Assembly (NCBI RefSeq): GCF_017833295.1
Contig: NZ_JAFIBW010000001.1
Location: 5,766,001-5,830,000, forward strand
Direction: 5' to 3'
DNA: 64,000 nt
From: Methylobacterium sp. PvR107
Lineage (GTDB): Bacteria > Pseudomonadota > Alphaproteobacteria > Rhizobiales > Beijerinckiaceae
Made by a program: the position numbers and the translations under genes. A model generated the notes under the pieces. It was not told the DNA's origin. It did no database searches and was given only the letters and a program-made list of their open reading frames with translations. Positions 42,989 to 52,500 of this stretch are shown here, piece after piece. How positions within the stretch are numbered: the first letter of the stretch is position 1; the number at the start of each line of letters is the position of its first letter.

Positions 42989-43909
42989 CTAGCCGGCGTA
43001 GATGTCGGTGATTTGTCCCAGAAGCTTCAGGGCCTCCGCCTTCGAGCGCTGGAACGCGTTGCGCCCGACGATCGAGCCGAAGCCGCCGCCGGCCTGGATC
43101 GCGCGGATCTCGTCGAGGAACGTGGCCTCCTCTGCGTGGGCGCCGCCGGAGAAGATCACGATCCGCCGGCCGTTGAAGGCGCATTGCACCACGTGGCGGA
43201 CGCGCTCGGCCGCGGTGCCGATCGGGATGCCGGTGGATTCGTAGACCTTCCGGGCCGCCGGCTGCTCGATATGGGCGGTGGGCAGCTTGACCTTGATGAT
43301 GTGGGCGCCGAGCTGCGCGGCGATCTGCGCCGCGTAGCCGATCACGTCGATGGCGGTCTCGCCCTCCTTCGACAGGGCCGAGCCCCGTGCGTAGGACCAG
43401 ATCACCACCGCGAGCCCGACGCTCTTGGCCTCCTCGGCAATGGCGCGGATCTGGCCGTACATGGCGTTGCGGTGGGTCGAGCCCGGATAGATCGTGAAGC
43501 CGATGGCGCAGGCGCCGAGCCGCAGCGCGTCCGCCACAGAGCCGGTGATGGCCTGCTCGGGATCCTCCTCGTCGGCGAGCAGATCGTGGTCGTTGAGCTT
43601 GAGGATCAGCGGGATGCGCCCGGCATAGTCCCGCGCGCCGGCCTCCAGGAAGCCGAGCGGTGCCGCGTAGGCGTTGCAGCCCGCCGCCAGGGCGAGTTCG
43701 AAATGGTAATGCGGATCGTAGGCCGGCGGATTCGGTCCGAAGCTGCGGGCGGGACCGTGCTCGAAACCCTGATCCACCGGCAGGATCAGCATCTTGCCGG
43801 TGCCGCCGAGCCTGCCGTGCTCCAGCATGCGGGCGAGGTTGGTGAGCGTCCCGGGGCTGTCGGCCCCGTACCAGGACAGGATCTCGGTGACGCGGGGCGA
43901 TCGTTCCAT
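42989..43909 (-). CDS. fbaB: Class I fructose-bisphosphate aldolase (DhnA/FbaB type)
   Basis: The 306-residue TIM-barrel product belongs to the archaeal-type class I aldolases, which use a Schiff-base lysine to cleave fructose 1,6-bisphosphate. Visible are 'KMLILPVDQGFEHGPARSFG', 'PLILKLNDHDLL', 'GACAIGFTIYPGSTHRNAMY' and the lysine region 'HIIKVKLPTAH'. The phosphate-binding strand is 'RRIVIFSGGAH'. A strong AAGGAGG precedes the ATG at 43909. The 3' end is convergent with moxR. No other glycolytic gene is near. Confidence 0.92.
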   Translation of the reverse strand: MERSPRVTEILSWYGADSPGTLTNLARMLEHGRLGGTGKMLILPVDQGFEHGPARSFGPNPPAYDPHYHFELALAAGCNAYAAPLGFLEAGARDYAGRIPLILKLNDHDLLADEEDPEQAITGSVADALRLGACAIGFTIYPGSTHRNAMYGQIRAIAEEAKSVGLAVVIWSYARGSALSKEGETAIDVIGYAAQIAAQLGAHIIKVKLPTAHIEQPAARKVYESTGIPIGTAAERVRHVVQCAFNGRRIVIFSGGAHAEEATFLDEIRAIQAGGGFGSIVGRNAFQRSKAEALKLLGQITDIYAG

Positions 43910-44113
43910 CGGGCAGCCTCCTTCGCCAAAGGCCGACGCGCCATCTGCTCGGGCGCCGCGGCCCGCTTTCCGAACCGGGCGAGGAAAGCCGAGGTTCCCG
44001 CGCGCCGCCGTTTCGGCTAACCGGGCAGGGGACATCCACGGGGCCGGGCCGGCGACACCCGCGCGCCTCGCCCCGGGACGACGCCAGGAATAGCTTCTTC
44101 GAAGGCTCATGGG

Positions 44114-44638
44114 ATGCGCAGGCTGATCCTGTTGCGGCACGCCAAGTCGGACCGCCCGGCGGGCGTCGCCGACCGCGAACGTCCGCTCAATGCCCGCGGC
44201 CGCCGGACCGCGCCGGCCGTGGGCGCCCATCTGGCGAAGGCGGGGTTCCGCCCCGACCTCGCTTTGGTCTCGACGGCGCTGCGGACGCGGGAGACCTGGG
44301 ACGCGATGGCTGCGGCGCTCGGCAATCCGGAGACGCGCTGGCAGCCGGAGATCTACGAGGCCCCGGCCCGCCGGATCCTCGACGTGATCAAGACCGCCCC
44401 CGATACGGCGACCACCGTGATCGTCGTCGGCCACAATCCGGGCCTCGGCGACCTTGCGGTCGACCTGGCGGGGGAGGGGCCGCGTGCCGCCCGCGATCAC
44501 CTGGCCCTGGAGTTCCCGACCGCCGCCTACGCGGTGATCGACTTTGACGCTGCCGTTTGGGCGGAGATCGCGTCGGACCGGGGCCGCCTGGAGCGGTTCG
44601 TGCGCCCGCGCGACATCGACCCGGATCTCGCCGGCTGA
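44114..44638 (+). CDS. SixA-like histidine phosphatase
   Basis: The 174-residue product starts 'MRRLILLRHAKSDRPAGVAD', where RHAK carries the catalytic histidine. It has 'ERPLNARGRRTAPAVGAHL', 'STALRTRETWD' and 'VVGHNPGLGDLAVDL' with the second catalytic histidine. This is the histidine-phosphatase superfamily branch of SixA, which dephosphorylates phosphohistidine on phosphotransfer proteins in E. coli. Whether it acts on the stand-alone Hpt protein of this window is unknown. Confidence 0.9.
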   Translation: MRRLILLRHAKSDRPAGVADRERPLNARGRRTAPAVGAHLAKAGFRPDLALVSTALRTRETWDAMAAALGNPETRWQPEIYEAPARRILDVIKTAPDTATTVIVVGHNPGLGDLAVDLAGEGPRAARDHLALEFPTAAYAVIDFDAAVWAEIASDRGRLERFVRPRDIDPDLAG

Positions 44639-44642
44639 GATC

Positions 44643-45635
44643 TCACGCCACCGGGACCGCCGCGGCGTGCGCCTCGACCTCCGCGTGGGACGGCAGGGGC
44701 GAGCCCGGCGCGAAGGCCTCGAAGGCCGCCCAGAAATCCTGCCGGATCGCATCGCGCTCGGTCAGGATCTCGTGCCGGGAATTCGGCAGGACCAGGATGT
44801 GGCCGGCCTTCAGCCGGGCCGCGAACCGCTCGGCCTCGGGGGTGCCGCAGACCGGGTCGGCGCCCGCCGCGATGATCAGCGTCGGCAACGCGATGCGCGG
44901 CGCCGCGCGCGGATCGCGCAGGCGCGCCATGGCCCGGAACGCCTCGGCGAGCCACGCGATCGTCGGATCGCCGACGGCGCCGGCGCCGACCTGCCGGGCC
45001 GCCGCGGCGTTGCGGGCGTAGCGGACGGGATCGCGCGAGAGGCGGTTCCCGGCGAAGGGTTTCGTGGCGATCGAGACCGGCTTGCCGAGCGGGATGTAGC
45101 GGCTCCCGAGCCCGAGCCGCTGCAATCCCCGTGAGAGCAGAGCGGCGCCGGCCGGCCAGCGGATCATCCGGATCGAGAGCATCGGCGCCAGCGCCACCAG
45201 ACGCCGGAACGGCAGCCAGCCGTCGAGAGCCCCGAGGAGGGCGACGCATCCGCCCATCGAGTGCGCGAGGCCGATATGCGGTTCCGGCATCAGCGGGACC
45301 AGCACCGTCTCGGCCACGGCCTTCAGGTCGAGGCGGTATTCGTCGAAATGGGCAACGTGGCCCTTGTGCGGGTCGTCCACCCGCCGGTCCGACTCGCCCT
45401 GGCCGCGCCAGTCGAAGGCGACGACCGCGAAGCCCCGGCTCCGCAGCTCGCGGATCGTCTCGTAGTACTTCTCGATGAACTCGGCCCGGCCCTGGAGCAG
45501 GCAGATCGTGCCGCGGCAGCTGCGCGCCGTGGTCTGCCAGTAGGCCGCCCGCAGGGTGCAATCGTCGCGCGTGCCGACCGCGATCAGGGTGCCGCCTGGC
45601 GGCACCGGGTTGTCCGGCGTCCCGCGCAGGGTCAT
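44643..45635 (-). CDS. Alpha/beta hydrolase, lysophospholipase-like
   Basis: The 330-residue product has an oxyanion-region sequence 'GTICLLQGRAEFIEKYYETI', then 'AVVAFDWRGQGESDRR', the nucleophile elbow 'GLAHSMGGCVAL', a likely acid in 'IIAAGADPVCG' and the histidine in 'LPNSRHEILTE'. This is the PldB/monoacylglycerol-lipase group. It may act on lysophospholipids or glycerides in the membrane. An ATG at 45635 has GGGAG nine bases upstream. An in-frame GTG at 45686 would add 17 residues and cannot be excluded. Confidence 0.88.
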   Translation of the reverse strand: MTLRGTPDNPVPPGGTLIAVGTRDDCTLRAAYWQTTARSCRGTICLLQGRAEFIEKYYETIRELRSRGFAVVAFDWRGQGESDRRVDDPHKGHVAHFDEYRLDLKAVAETVLVPLMPEPHIGLAHSMGGCVALLGALDGWLPFRRLVALAPMLSIRMIRWPAGAALLSRGLQRLGLGSRYIPLGKPVSIATKPFAGNRLSRDPVRYARNAAAARQVGAGAVGDPTIAWLAEAFRAMARLRDPRAAPRIALPTLIIAAGADPVCGTPEAERFAARLKAGHILVLPNSRHEILTERDAIRQDFWAAFEAFAPGSPLPSHAEVEAHAAAVPVA

Positions 45636-45752
45636 GAGCGGCGGCTCCCGCCCGATCTCACCGTCGAACCGTCTCACAGGGCTCACCTCAAGCGTGTCCG
45701 TACGCGGTCCGACCGTAGCGAAAAAATCTCGATTCTTGCTATCGACGGGGGG

Positions 45753-45781
45753 CTTGAACCCGGTTTTTTCGCCCCCGATAT
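45753..45781 (+). promoter_or_regulatory. RpoH (sigma32)-like promoter for hsp20
   Basis: CTTG at 45753-45756, followed by AA, and CCGATAT at 45775-45781 are 18 bases apart. They match the alphaproteobacterial heat-shock pattern CTTG-N17/18-CYTATNT except for one base. The predicted transcript would start close to 45788, exactly where the first leader hairpin begins. Confidence 0.55.
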
Positions 45782-45788
45782 CTCGCCT

Positions 45789-45869
45789 GTGCCGGCCATC
45801 AGGCGGCACGAAAGACGGGTCCGGCCCTCTGGGCGGACCGGAATTGCATGTTGCTCACGCGAGGATATG
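45789..45869 (+). ncRNA. ROSE-type RNA thermometer in the hsp20 leader
   Basis: Three hairpins fill the leader. GTGCCG/CGGCAC closes at 45789-45809. GGTCC(G)GCCC/GGGCGGACC closes at 45818-45839 with a bulged G. The third, 45847-45869, pairs CATGTTGCT with AGGATATG, sequestering the AGGA ribosome site and leaving one unpaired G in TTGCT. That U-rich anti-Shine-Dalgarno with a bulged G is the hallmark of ROSE elements of rhizobial small heat-shock genes. Heating would melt it and allow translation from the ATG at 45872. Confidence 0.78.
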
Positions 45870-45871
45870 TC

Positions 45872-46354
45872 ATGCGTCAGTTCGATCTTGCGCCCCTCTA
45901 CCGCTCCACCGTCGGCTTCGACCGGCTGTTCTCCGCGCTCGACCAGTTCGCGAGCGCCGAGGCTGCGCCCACCTACCCGCCCTACAACATCGAGCGGACC
46001 GGCGAGAACGCCTACCGCATCACCGTCGCGGTCGCCGGCTTCACCGAGTCCGACCTGTCGATCGAGGTGCGGGAGAACGCGCTCACGCTGAAGGGCGAGC
46101 GCAAGCCCGAGGGCAAGGCGGAGTTCCTGCATCAGGGCATCGCGGCCCGCGCCTTCGAGCGCCGTTTCCAGCTCGCCGACCACGTCCAGGTGACGGGCGC
46201 CGCGCTCGAGAACGGCCTCCTCCACATCGACCTCGTCCGCGAGGTTCCGGAGGCGAAGAAGCCGCGCCGCATCCAGATCGCCACGGCGGGCCGCGCCAGC
46301 GCCCCGGTGATCGAGGGTGACGTCCGCACGGATGCCGTCCAGCAGGCTGCCTGA
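45872..46354 (+). CDS. Hsp20-family small heat-shock protein (IbpA-like)
   Basis: The 160-residue chaperone binds unfolding proteins without ATP. It starts 'MRQFDLAPLYRSTVGFDRLF' as in IbpA. The alpha-crystallin domain runs from about residue 35 ('YPPYNIERTGENAYRITVAV') to about 125, with 'LTLKGERKP' and the family's 'ALENGLLHIDLVREVPE'. The C-terminal tail has 'RRIQIA', a likely I-x-I anchor. Expression appears doubly controlled by an RpoH-like promoter and a ROSE thermometer, and an ideal terminator follows. Confidence 0.95.
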   Translation: MRQFDLAPLYRSTVGFDRLFSALDQFASAEAAPTYPPYNIERTGENAYRITVAVAGFTESDLSIEVRENALTLKGERKPEGKAEFLHQGIAARAFERRFQLADHVQVTGAALENGLLHIDLVREVPEAKKPRRIQIATAGRASAPVIEGDVRTDAVQQAA

Positions 46355-46400
46355 TCCGGCCGGGCTGTCAGCCCTCACCGTCGGAACCCCGGAGTGATCG

Positions 46401-46432
46401 AGCGCCCCAGCCCACGCTGGGGCGCTTTTCTT
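46401..46432 (+). terminator. Rho-independent terminator of hsp20
   Basis: GCGCCCCAGC and GCTGGGGCGC form a perfect 10-bp GC-rich stem around a CCAC loop, extended by an A-T pair, and followed by TTTTCTT. It lies 47 bases after the hsp20 stop. Confidence 0.92.
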
Positions 46433-46516
46433 GTCGCGGCTGTCATAATGGCGTGTGCGTTCGTGCTCTTAAGTCCCCGGACGGTGCAGGACGCGCACCC
46501 GGAGTGATCCCCGACC

Positions 46517-47518
46517 ATGGTCGCCAATCTCGCCCGCGGAGCCTACAGCGCGCTCGGAGCCGGCTGGCACAGGGGCGTGCAATGGGGTGTCGGTGCACCG
46601 ATCGCCAAGCTGCGTCGACGGCAGATGCAACCGCGCCTGGACGAGGCCGGTCCGGCCGGCATCGCCGATGTCCTCTCGGCCGATCGTGCCATCCGCCTGC
46701 CGGATCCGTTCGAGGGGCGTAGCCTCGGCCGCATCGGCAGCCTGGAGGTGCGGCTGGCCACGAAGAAATCCGAGATCCGCCGCGCGCAGCGCCTGCGCTA
46801 CAAGGTGTTCTACGAGGAGATGTCGGCGGTCCCGACCGGGCTTGCCGCCCTGTCCCGGCGCGACGTCGACAGCTACGACGCGCTCTGCGACCATCTGCTC
46901 GTCCTCGACCACACGGCGCCGAAGCGAAAGAAGCCCTTCGTGGAGCCCCGTCCCAAGGTGGTCGGCACCTACCGGCTGCTGCGCAGCGAGGTGGCGGCGC
47001 GCCATGCGGGCTTCTATTCCGAGGGCGAGTACGACCTCGGGCCGCTGCTCGCCGCGCAGGGGCACCGGCGGCTGCTGGAGCTCGGCCGGTCCTGCGTGCT
47101 GAAGCCCTATCGGGGCAAGCGCATCGTCGAGCTGCTGTGGCAGGGGATCTACGCCTACGTCCTGCACCACCGGATCGACGCGCTGATCGGCTGCGCCAGC
47201 CTGGAGGGCACCGATCCGGACCGGCTGGCGCTGCCGCTCGCCTTCCTGCACCACCATGCCCGCGCCCCCGAGGGCTGGCGGGCCCGGGCGCTGCCGGAGC
47301 GCGCGGTGGCGATGGACCGGATGCCGCGCGAGGCCGTGGATGCCAAGGCCGCCCTTCAGGCGCTGCCGCCGCTGATCAAGGGCTATCTGCGCCTCGGCGC
47401 GACCTTCGGCGACGGTGCGGTGATCGACCGCCAGTTCGGCACGACCGACGTGTTCGTGACGCTGCCGGTCGAGGCGATCGGCGCGCGCTACCGGGGGCAT
47501 TTCGCGCCGGCCGCGTGA
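46517..47518 (+). CDS. olsB: Ornithine-acyl-ACP N-acyltransferase-like GNAT protein
   Basis: OlsB transfers a 3-hydroxyacyl group to ornithine, the first step to ornithine lipids. The 333-residue product has 'GSLEVRLATKKSEIRRAQRL', 'RYKVFYEEMSA', 'YDALCDHLLVLDH' and 'GTYRLLRSEVA'. 'YDLGPLLAAQGHRRLLELGR', 'SCVLKPYRGKRIVELLWQGI' and 'IGCASLEGTDP' complete the OlsB/hemolysin-like GNAT fold. It ends 'RQFGTTDVFVTLPVE'. The N terminus (about 60 residues) is an extension. olsA is not adjacent. Confidence 0.9.
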   Translation: MVANLARGAYSALGAGWHRGVQWGVGAPIAKLRRRQMQPRLDEAGPAGIADVLSADRAIRLPDPFEGRSLGRIGSLEVRLATKKSEIRRAQRLRYKVFYEEMSAVPTGLAALSRRDVDSYDALCDHLLVLDHTAPKRKKPFVEPRPKVVGTYRLLRSEVAARHAGFYSEGEYDLGPLLAAQGHRRLLELGRSCVLKPYRGKRIVELLWQGIYAYVLHHRIDALIGCASLEGTDPDRLALPLAFLHHHARAPEGWRARALPERAVAMDRMPREAVDAKAALQALPPLIKGYLRLGATFGDGAVIDRQFGTTDVFVTLPVEAIGARYRGHFAPAA

Positions 47519-47555
47519 GGACTGATCCGGGCACTCGGAGGGTGTGTCGCTCAGC

Positions 47556-47583
47556 GTCGTTGCGCGCGGAGCGAAGCAACCCC
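47556..47583. repeat. Solitary REP-like half element
   Basis: GTCGTTGCGCGCGGAGCGAAGCAACCCC resembles one arm of the long inverted repeat at 57043-57130 (GTCTTTGCGAGCGGAGCGAAGCAACCC). It sits at the convergent ends of olsB and the HTH gene. Confidence 0.6.
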
Positions 47584-48033
47584 TTAAAGATCTCCCAGCG
47601 CCAGCTGACCCTGATTGCGCGTCTTCGGCGGCGGGGCCTTGCGCTCCTTGGTCCGGCCGGAGGCGGACCGCGCCGCGGCCTGCCTCTTCGGCTTCGGGTC
47701 GCCGCGCATCCGGGCGACCGCCTTGTCACGGGCCACCGCCTCGGGGGCGCTCGGATCGTCCGTCAGCCACTTGCCGCGCTTGATCACCTCGTTGACCCGG
47801 CCCTGATTCACCCCGACCTTGAAGGCGATCTCCTGCTGGGTCATGCCCGTGGTGGCGTGCAGATCCAGGATCGCCCGGGCGAGTTCCGGGGTCATCTTCT
47901 GCCCGGTCAGCCGCCGGGCCGGCTTGACCGTGCGGTTCGCGCGGTCACGCTCGCGCAGGCGCTCCAGCAGCGCCAGCGCCATGTTCATGCCGTGCTCGCG
48001 CAGGGCTTCCTCGAATTCCTTCAGGGTCGCCAT
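47584..48033 (-). CDS. Small HTH DNA-binding protein
   Basis: The 149-residue product starts 'MATLKEFEEALREHGMNMAL'. It has a helix-turn-helix of the resolvase/sigma-region-4 style ('ARAILDLHATTGMTQQEIAF', 'KVGVNQGRVNEVIKRGKWLT') and a basic C-terminal tail ('KPKRQAAARSASGRTKERKA'). It probably binds DNA as a nucleoid-associated or regulatory protein. The second ATG (48033) was chosen because GGAGG abuts the first (48042) and lies nine bases before the second. The target is unknown. Confidence 0.8.
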   Translation of the reverse strand: MATLKEFEEALREHGMNMALALLERLRERDRANRTVKPARRLTGQKMTPELARAILDLHATTGMTQQEIAFKVGVNQGRVNEVIKRGKWLTDDPSAPEAVARDKAVARMRGDPKPKRQAAARSASGRTKERKAPPPKTRNQGQLALGDL

Positions 48034-48237
48034 CGGCGCCATCCTCCGCCGCGCTCTCGAGCCGGTACTAGCCGGGGAACGTGCCGGGAACGAAGCGGTT
48101 GCGCAAGCGCTGCGGCCGGGTCCGCGATCCGGTGTCGGTGGACGCGCGATGTCATCCACCGGAAATGGCGCCCCTGGCCTGCACGGGGTGCCTCGGCTAC
48201 AGGGGCGCACCCACATGGCAGGGCCAGCCCGCGCACG

Positions 48238-49098
48238 ATGATCAGCCCGATCCGCAGAGTCGCTCCCGGCGAGGCGCCCGGCTCCCTGGCGCGAGAGCTG
48301 GAAGCCGGGGCGGTGCTGCTGTTCCCGGACCTGCCCTTCCCGTTCAGCGCGTTCGAGCGCCGGTTCACCGAGCGGCCTTTCGCGGATGGCAAGGCCAAGA
48401 ACGTCAGCATCCGCGGCGAGGCCGCCGAGCTGCGCGGCGCGGCCGGTACGCCGGAGGAGCAGGAGGCCCTGCGCCAGCTCCTGATCCGCTACCGCGCCTT
48501 CGCCCGCGACCTGATCGGCACCTACCTGCCCGCGTATCGCGACCGGGTGAGCCTCGCCGGCACCTCCTACCGGCCCTTCGACGTCGACCGGCGCAAGCTG
48601 AGCTGGCGGCGCGACGACACGCGGCTGCACGTCGATGCCTTCCCGTCGAACCCGATCGGCGAGAAGCGGATCCTGCGGGTATTCCGCAACATCAACCCCG
48701 CGGGCGAGCCGCGCCGCTGGCGGGTCGGCGAGGATTTCGGGTCGATGGCGGAGAAGTTCCTACCGCGGCTGCCCGGCTACGCGCCGCTCTCGGCGCGCCT
48801 GCTCGCGGCTCTGCGCATCACCAAGGCCCGGCGCTCGGAATACGACCACCTGATGCTGCACCTGCACGACGCCCTCAAGCAGGACGAGACCTATCAGGCG
48901 TCTGCGCCCCAGGCCGACGTGGAGTTCCGCCCGGGCGAGACCTGGGTGACCTTCTCCGACCTCGTGATGCACGGGGCCATGGGCGGCCGCTACATGCTGG
49001 AGCAGACCGCCTACCTGCCGGTCGCCGCCCAGGCCGACCCGGCCCTGAGCCCGCAGCGCATCCTCGCAGCCAAGCTCGGCCGCGCCCTTCGCACCTGA
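48238..49098 (+). CDS. kdoO: Kdo hydroxylase (2-oxoglutarate/Fe(II)-type dioxygenase)
   Basis: The 286-residue product resembles the Kdo_hydroxylase family (KdoO), which hydroxylates the 3-position of Kdo in lipopolysaccharide to give Ko. Key features are 'DTRLHVDAFPSNPIGEKRIL' with the His-x-Asp metal pair, 'VFRNINPAGEPRRWRVGEDF' and 'WVTFSDLVMHGAMGGRYMLE', probably with the second His ligand. It also has an N-terminal 'GAVLLFPDLPFPFSAFERRF'. It is the right length. The ribosome site is weak. Confidence 0.87.
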   Translation: MISPIRRVAPGEAPGSLARELEAGAVLLFPDLPFPFSAFERRFTERPFADGKAKNVSIRGEAAELRGAAGTPEEQEALRQLLIRYRAFARDLIGTYLPAYRDRVSLAGTSYRPFDVDRRKLSWRRDDTRLHVDAFPSNPIGEKRILRVFRNINPAGEPRRWRVGEDFGSMAEKFLPRLPGYAPLSARLLAALRITKARRSEYDHLMLHLHDALKQDETYQASAPQADVEFRPGETWVTFSDLVMHGAMGGRYMLEQTAYLPVAAQADPALSPQRILAAKLGRALRT

Positions 49099-49114
49099 GA
49101 GAGGAACCGTACCG

Positions 49115-49414
49115 ATGATCCTCGAGATCGCGCAGATCGAGATCAAGCCCGGCCTGGAGGCCGAGTTCGAGACAGGCATCACCGAGGCCTCGGCGATCTT
49201 CAAGCAGGCCAAGGGCTGCCGGCACTTCGAGGTGCGGCGCTCCATCGAGCACCCGCAGCGCTACCGGCTGCTGATCCACTGGGACACGCTGGAGGCCCAC
49301 ACCAAGGACTTCACCGGCTCGCAGCCCTGGCAGGATTACCGCGCCCTGGTCGCCCACTGCTTCGCCGGCCCGGTCGCCGTCGAGCACGCCGAGCAGGTGC
49401 TGAAGGCGTTCTGA
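49115..49414 (+). CDS. Antibiotic biosynthesis monooxygenase (ABM)-fold protein
   Basis: The 99-residue product is one ferredoxin-like ABM domain: 'MILEIAQIEIKPGLEAEFET', 'KGCRHFEVRRSIEHPQRYRL', 'LIHWDTLEAHTKDFTGS'. Such proteins are usually dimeric and can be quinol or heme oxygenases, but many are of unknown role. It starts 16 bases after the Kdo hydroxylase stop with GAGAGGAA upstream, so the two are likely cotranscribed. Confidence 0.88.
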   Translation: MILEIAQIEIKPGLEAEFETGITEASAIFKQAKGCRHFEVRRSIEHPQRYRLLIHWDTLEAHTKDFTGSQPWQDYRALVAHCFAGPVAVEHAEQVLKAF

Positions 49415-49543
49415 GCCCCGGCGCGAGGCCAGGGCGGGCCCCCGGCGATCCGGAGCGTTGCGAGCCCGACCGCCGGTGCTAGGCTCCCGCGCGACGGGAC
49501 CCGGGACGAATCATCGGGGTTGCGGCGGGTGGGGAACAGGCTG

Positions 49544-52500
49544 ATGGCGCGGCTCGGACGGCTCGCGGGTGCCCTGGTGCTCCTCGGAGGAATTGCCGGC
49601 GGTCCGGCCCTCGCCCAGACCCTGCCCGCCCAGTCCCCACCGGCCCAGTCCCCACCTGCGGCCCGCACCGCGCCGCGGCCAGTCACGGCCGTCGCCGCGC
49701 CGTTCGCCAGGACCTTCGTCCGGGCCGACCTCGCCAGCGCGGCGGTCCGCCTGGAGACCGCGCTGAAGGCGGAAGCCGGGGGCCCGCTCCGGCCCGCCGG
49801 CCAGTCCCGCGCCGCCGGGCTGGCCCTGCTCGCCGCCGACAAGCCCGACGAGGCGCTGGCGCCACTCGCCGCCGCGGTGGCGGCCGACCCGGCCGACGGG
49901 CGCAACTGGCAGGCCTATGCCCGGGGAGCCGCGGCGGCCCTGGGTGCCCTCGAGGACAACGACTACCAGGGCCGGGCGCGCCTGCGCGGGCGGGTGACGG
50001 CCGCCGCCTATCGCGCCTACGAGCGCGCCGGCACGGCCGCCGACGCCGCGGCCTCGCTGGCGGCGCTCGGCGCCGCCGAGGCCGAGCAGGAATCCTGGCG
50101 ACCGGCGCTCGACGCCTACGCGGCGAGCCTCGCCCTGGCCGAGACCGGTCCGGTCCGAGAAACCTACGAGACCGTGCGGGCGCAGCACGGCTTCCGGATC
50201 CTCGACTACAAGGTCGATTCCGACGCGGCCGCCCCCCGGGCCTGCTTCACCTTCTCGGAGGCGATCAGGCCCAAGACCGACTACGCGCCCTTCGTCGCCG
50301 TCTCGGGCAGCAGCGCGGCCGCCGTGACCGGGGAGGGCTCCCAGGTCTGCGTGGACGGGCTCAAGCACGGCGGCCGCTACGCCATCGTGGTCCGCCAGGG
50401 CCTGCCCTCGGCGGTGGGCGAGAGCCTGCTCAAGGCCGCCGATTACGAGATCTACGTCCGCGACCGCGCCCCGCAGGTGCGCTTCACCGGGCGCAACTAC
50501 GTCCTGCCGCGCACGGGGCAGGCGGGCGTGCCCCTGGTCTCGGTGAACGCGCCCAAGCTCGACGTCGAGGTGCTGCGGATCGGCGACCGCGGCCTGCTGC
50601 CGACCCTGCGGTCGGAGGACTTCCTGGGCCAGCTCAGCGGCTCGACCGCCCGGACGATCGCGTCCGAGAAGGGCCAGCGCGTCTGGAAGGGCACCCTCGA
50701 CACCGCCAAGGCCGAGTTGAACCAGGAGGCCGTCACCGCCTTCCCGGTCCTGCAGGCGGTGGGCAAGCTGGAACCCGGCCTCTACGTGATGCTGGCCCGG
50801 CCCTCGGGCGTGGCCGCCTCGGACGAGGAGTACGACACCCAGGCGACTCAGTGGTTCGTGGTCTCCGACCTGGGGCTCACCGCCACCAAGGGCCGGGACG
50901 GGGTCACCGTGGTCCTGCGCTCGCTCGCCTCCGCGCAGGTGATGCCGGGCGCCGAGATCCGGCTGGTCGCCCGCAACAACGAGGTGCTGGGCACCCGGAC
51001 CACGGATTCGCAGGGGCACGTCGCCTTCGACTCGGGGCTCGCCCGCGGGGAGGGCGGTCTGGCCCCGAGCCTCGTGGTGGCGCAGGCCGGCGGCGATTAC
51101 GGCTTCCTCGACCTCAACCTCGGCGCCTTCGACCTCACCGACCGCGGGGTGAAGGGGCGGCCCGAGACCGGCGGCCTCGACGCCTATCTGTTCCCGGAGC
51201 GCGGGGTCTACCGCACCGGCGAGACCGTCCAGCTCACCGCCCTGCTGCGCGATCCCCGCGGCGCCGCCGTGCCGGACCTGCCGCTGACCCTGGTGGTCAA
51301 GCGGCCGGACGGCGTCGAGTACCGGCGCGTCTCGGTGCCCGACCAGGGGCTCGGCGGCCGCGCCCTGCCGCTGCCGCTCCTGTCGGGGGCGATGCACGGC
51401 ACGTGGCGGGTCTCCGCCTACACGGACCCGAAGGCGCCCGCGATCGGCGAGACCAGCTTCCTCGTGGAGGATTACGTCCCCGAGCGGCTGGAGGTGACCC
51501 TCAAGGCCCGGCAGGCGGCCCTGAACCGGGGCGAGGCCGCGCAGGTCGACGTCGCCGCCCGCTACCTCTACGGCGCCCCGGGCGCCGATCTCGACGTGTC
51601 GGGCAGCGTGACCGTGCAGGCGGCGGCCGCCAGCGGCATCAAGGGGCTCGAGGCCTACGCCATCGGTCTCGACGACGAGGCGGTGGAGCCGGCGACGCAG
51701 GAACTGCAGGACCACGCCACCACGAACGCGCAGGGCGGCGCCACCGTCACGGTGCCGGTGCCCCAGGTCGCGGCGCCGCGGGCGCTGGAGGCGAAGATCA
51801 CGCTGGCGGTCGGCGAGCCCGGCGGCCGGGCGCTGTCGCGCAGCCTGACGCTGCCGATCCTCCCGGCCAACCCGGTCCTCGCCCTGCGCAAGGGCTTCAC
51901 CGACCTGAAGGAGGGCGGGATCGCGGGCTTCGACGCTGTGTTCGCGCGCCCCGACGGGGCGCTCCTCGCCCGGCCGGGCGTGAGCTGGACCCTGTCGCGG
52001 ATCGACTCCTCCTACCAGTGGTACAGGGCGGACGGGCGCTGGTCGTTCGAGGCGGTCAAGTCCGCCCGGCGCGTCGCCAGCGGCACCGTCGACCTCACGG
52101 CCGCCGGCCCGAGCCGGATCGAGGCGCCGGTCGGCCTCGGCCGATACCGGCTGGAGGTCTCGACCGCGGGCGCCCCGGAGGCGAGTGCGAGCCTTGGCTT
52201 CGAGGTGGGCTGGGGCGGCTCCGAGACCGCGGAGGCGCCCGACCTGCTCGACCTGACCCTCGACAAGGCCGCCTACGCGGCCGGCGACACGCTGCGGGCC
52301 AAGCTCAGCCCGACGTTCAAGGGTCAGGCCAGCCTGATGGTCGTCAGCGACCGCGTGCACCAGACCCTGGAGGTCAGCGTGCCGGAGGGCGGCACCACGG
52401 TCAGCATCCCGGTGAAGGCCGAGTGGGGCGCCGGCGCCTACCTGGTGGCCACCGCCTACCGGCCCCTCGACCAGGCGGCCAGGCGCCTGCCGGGCCGGGC

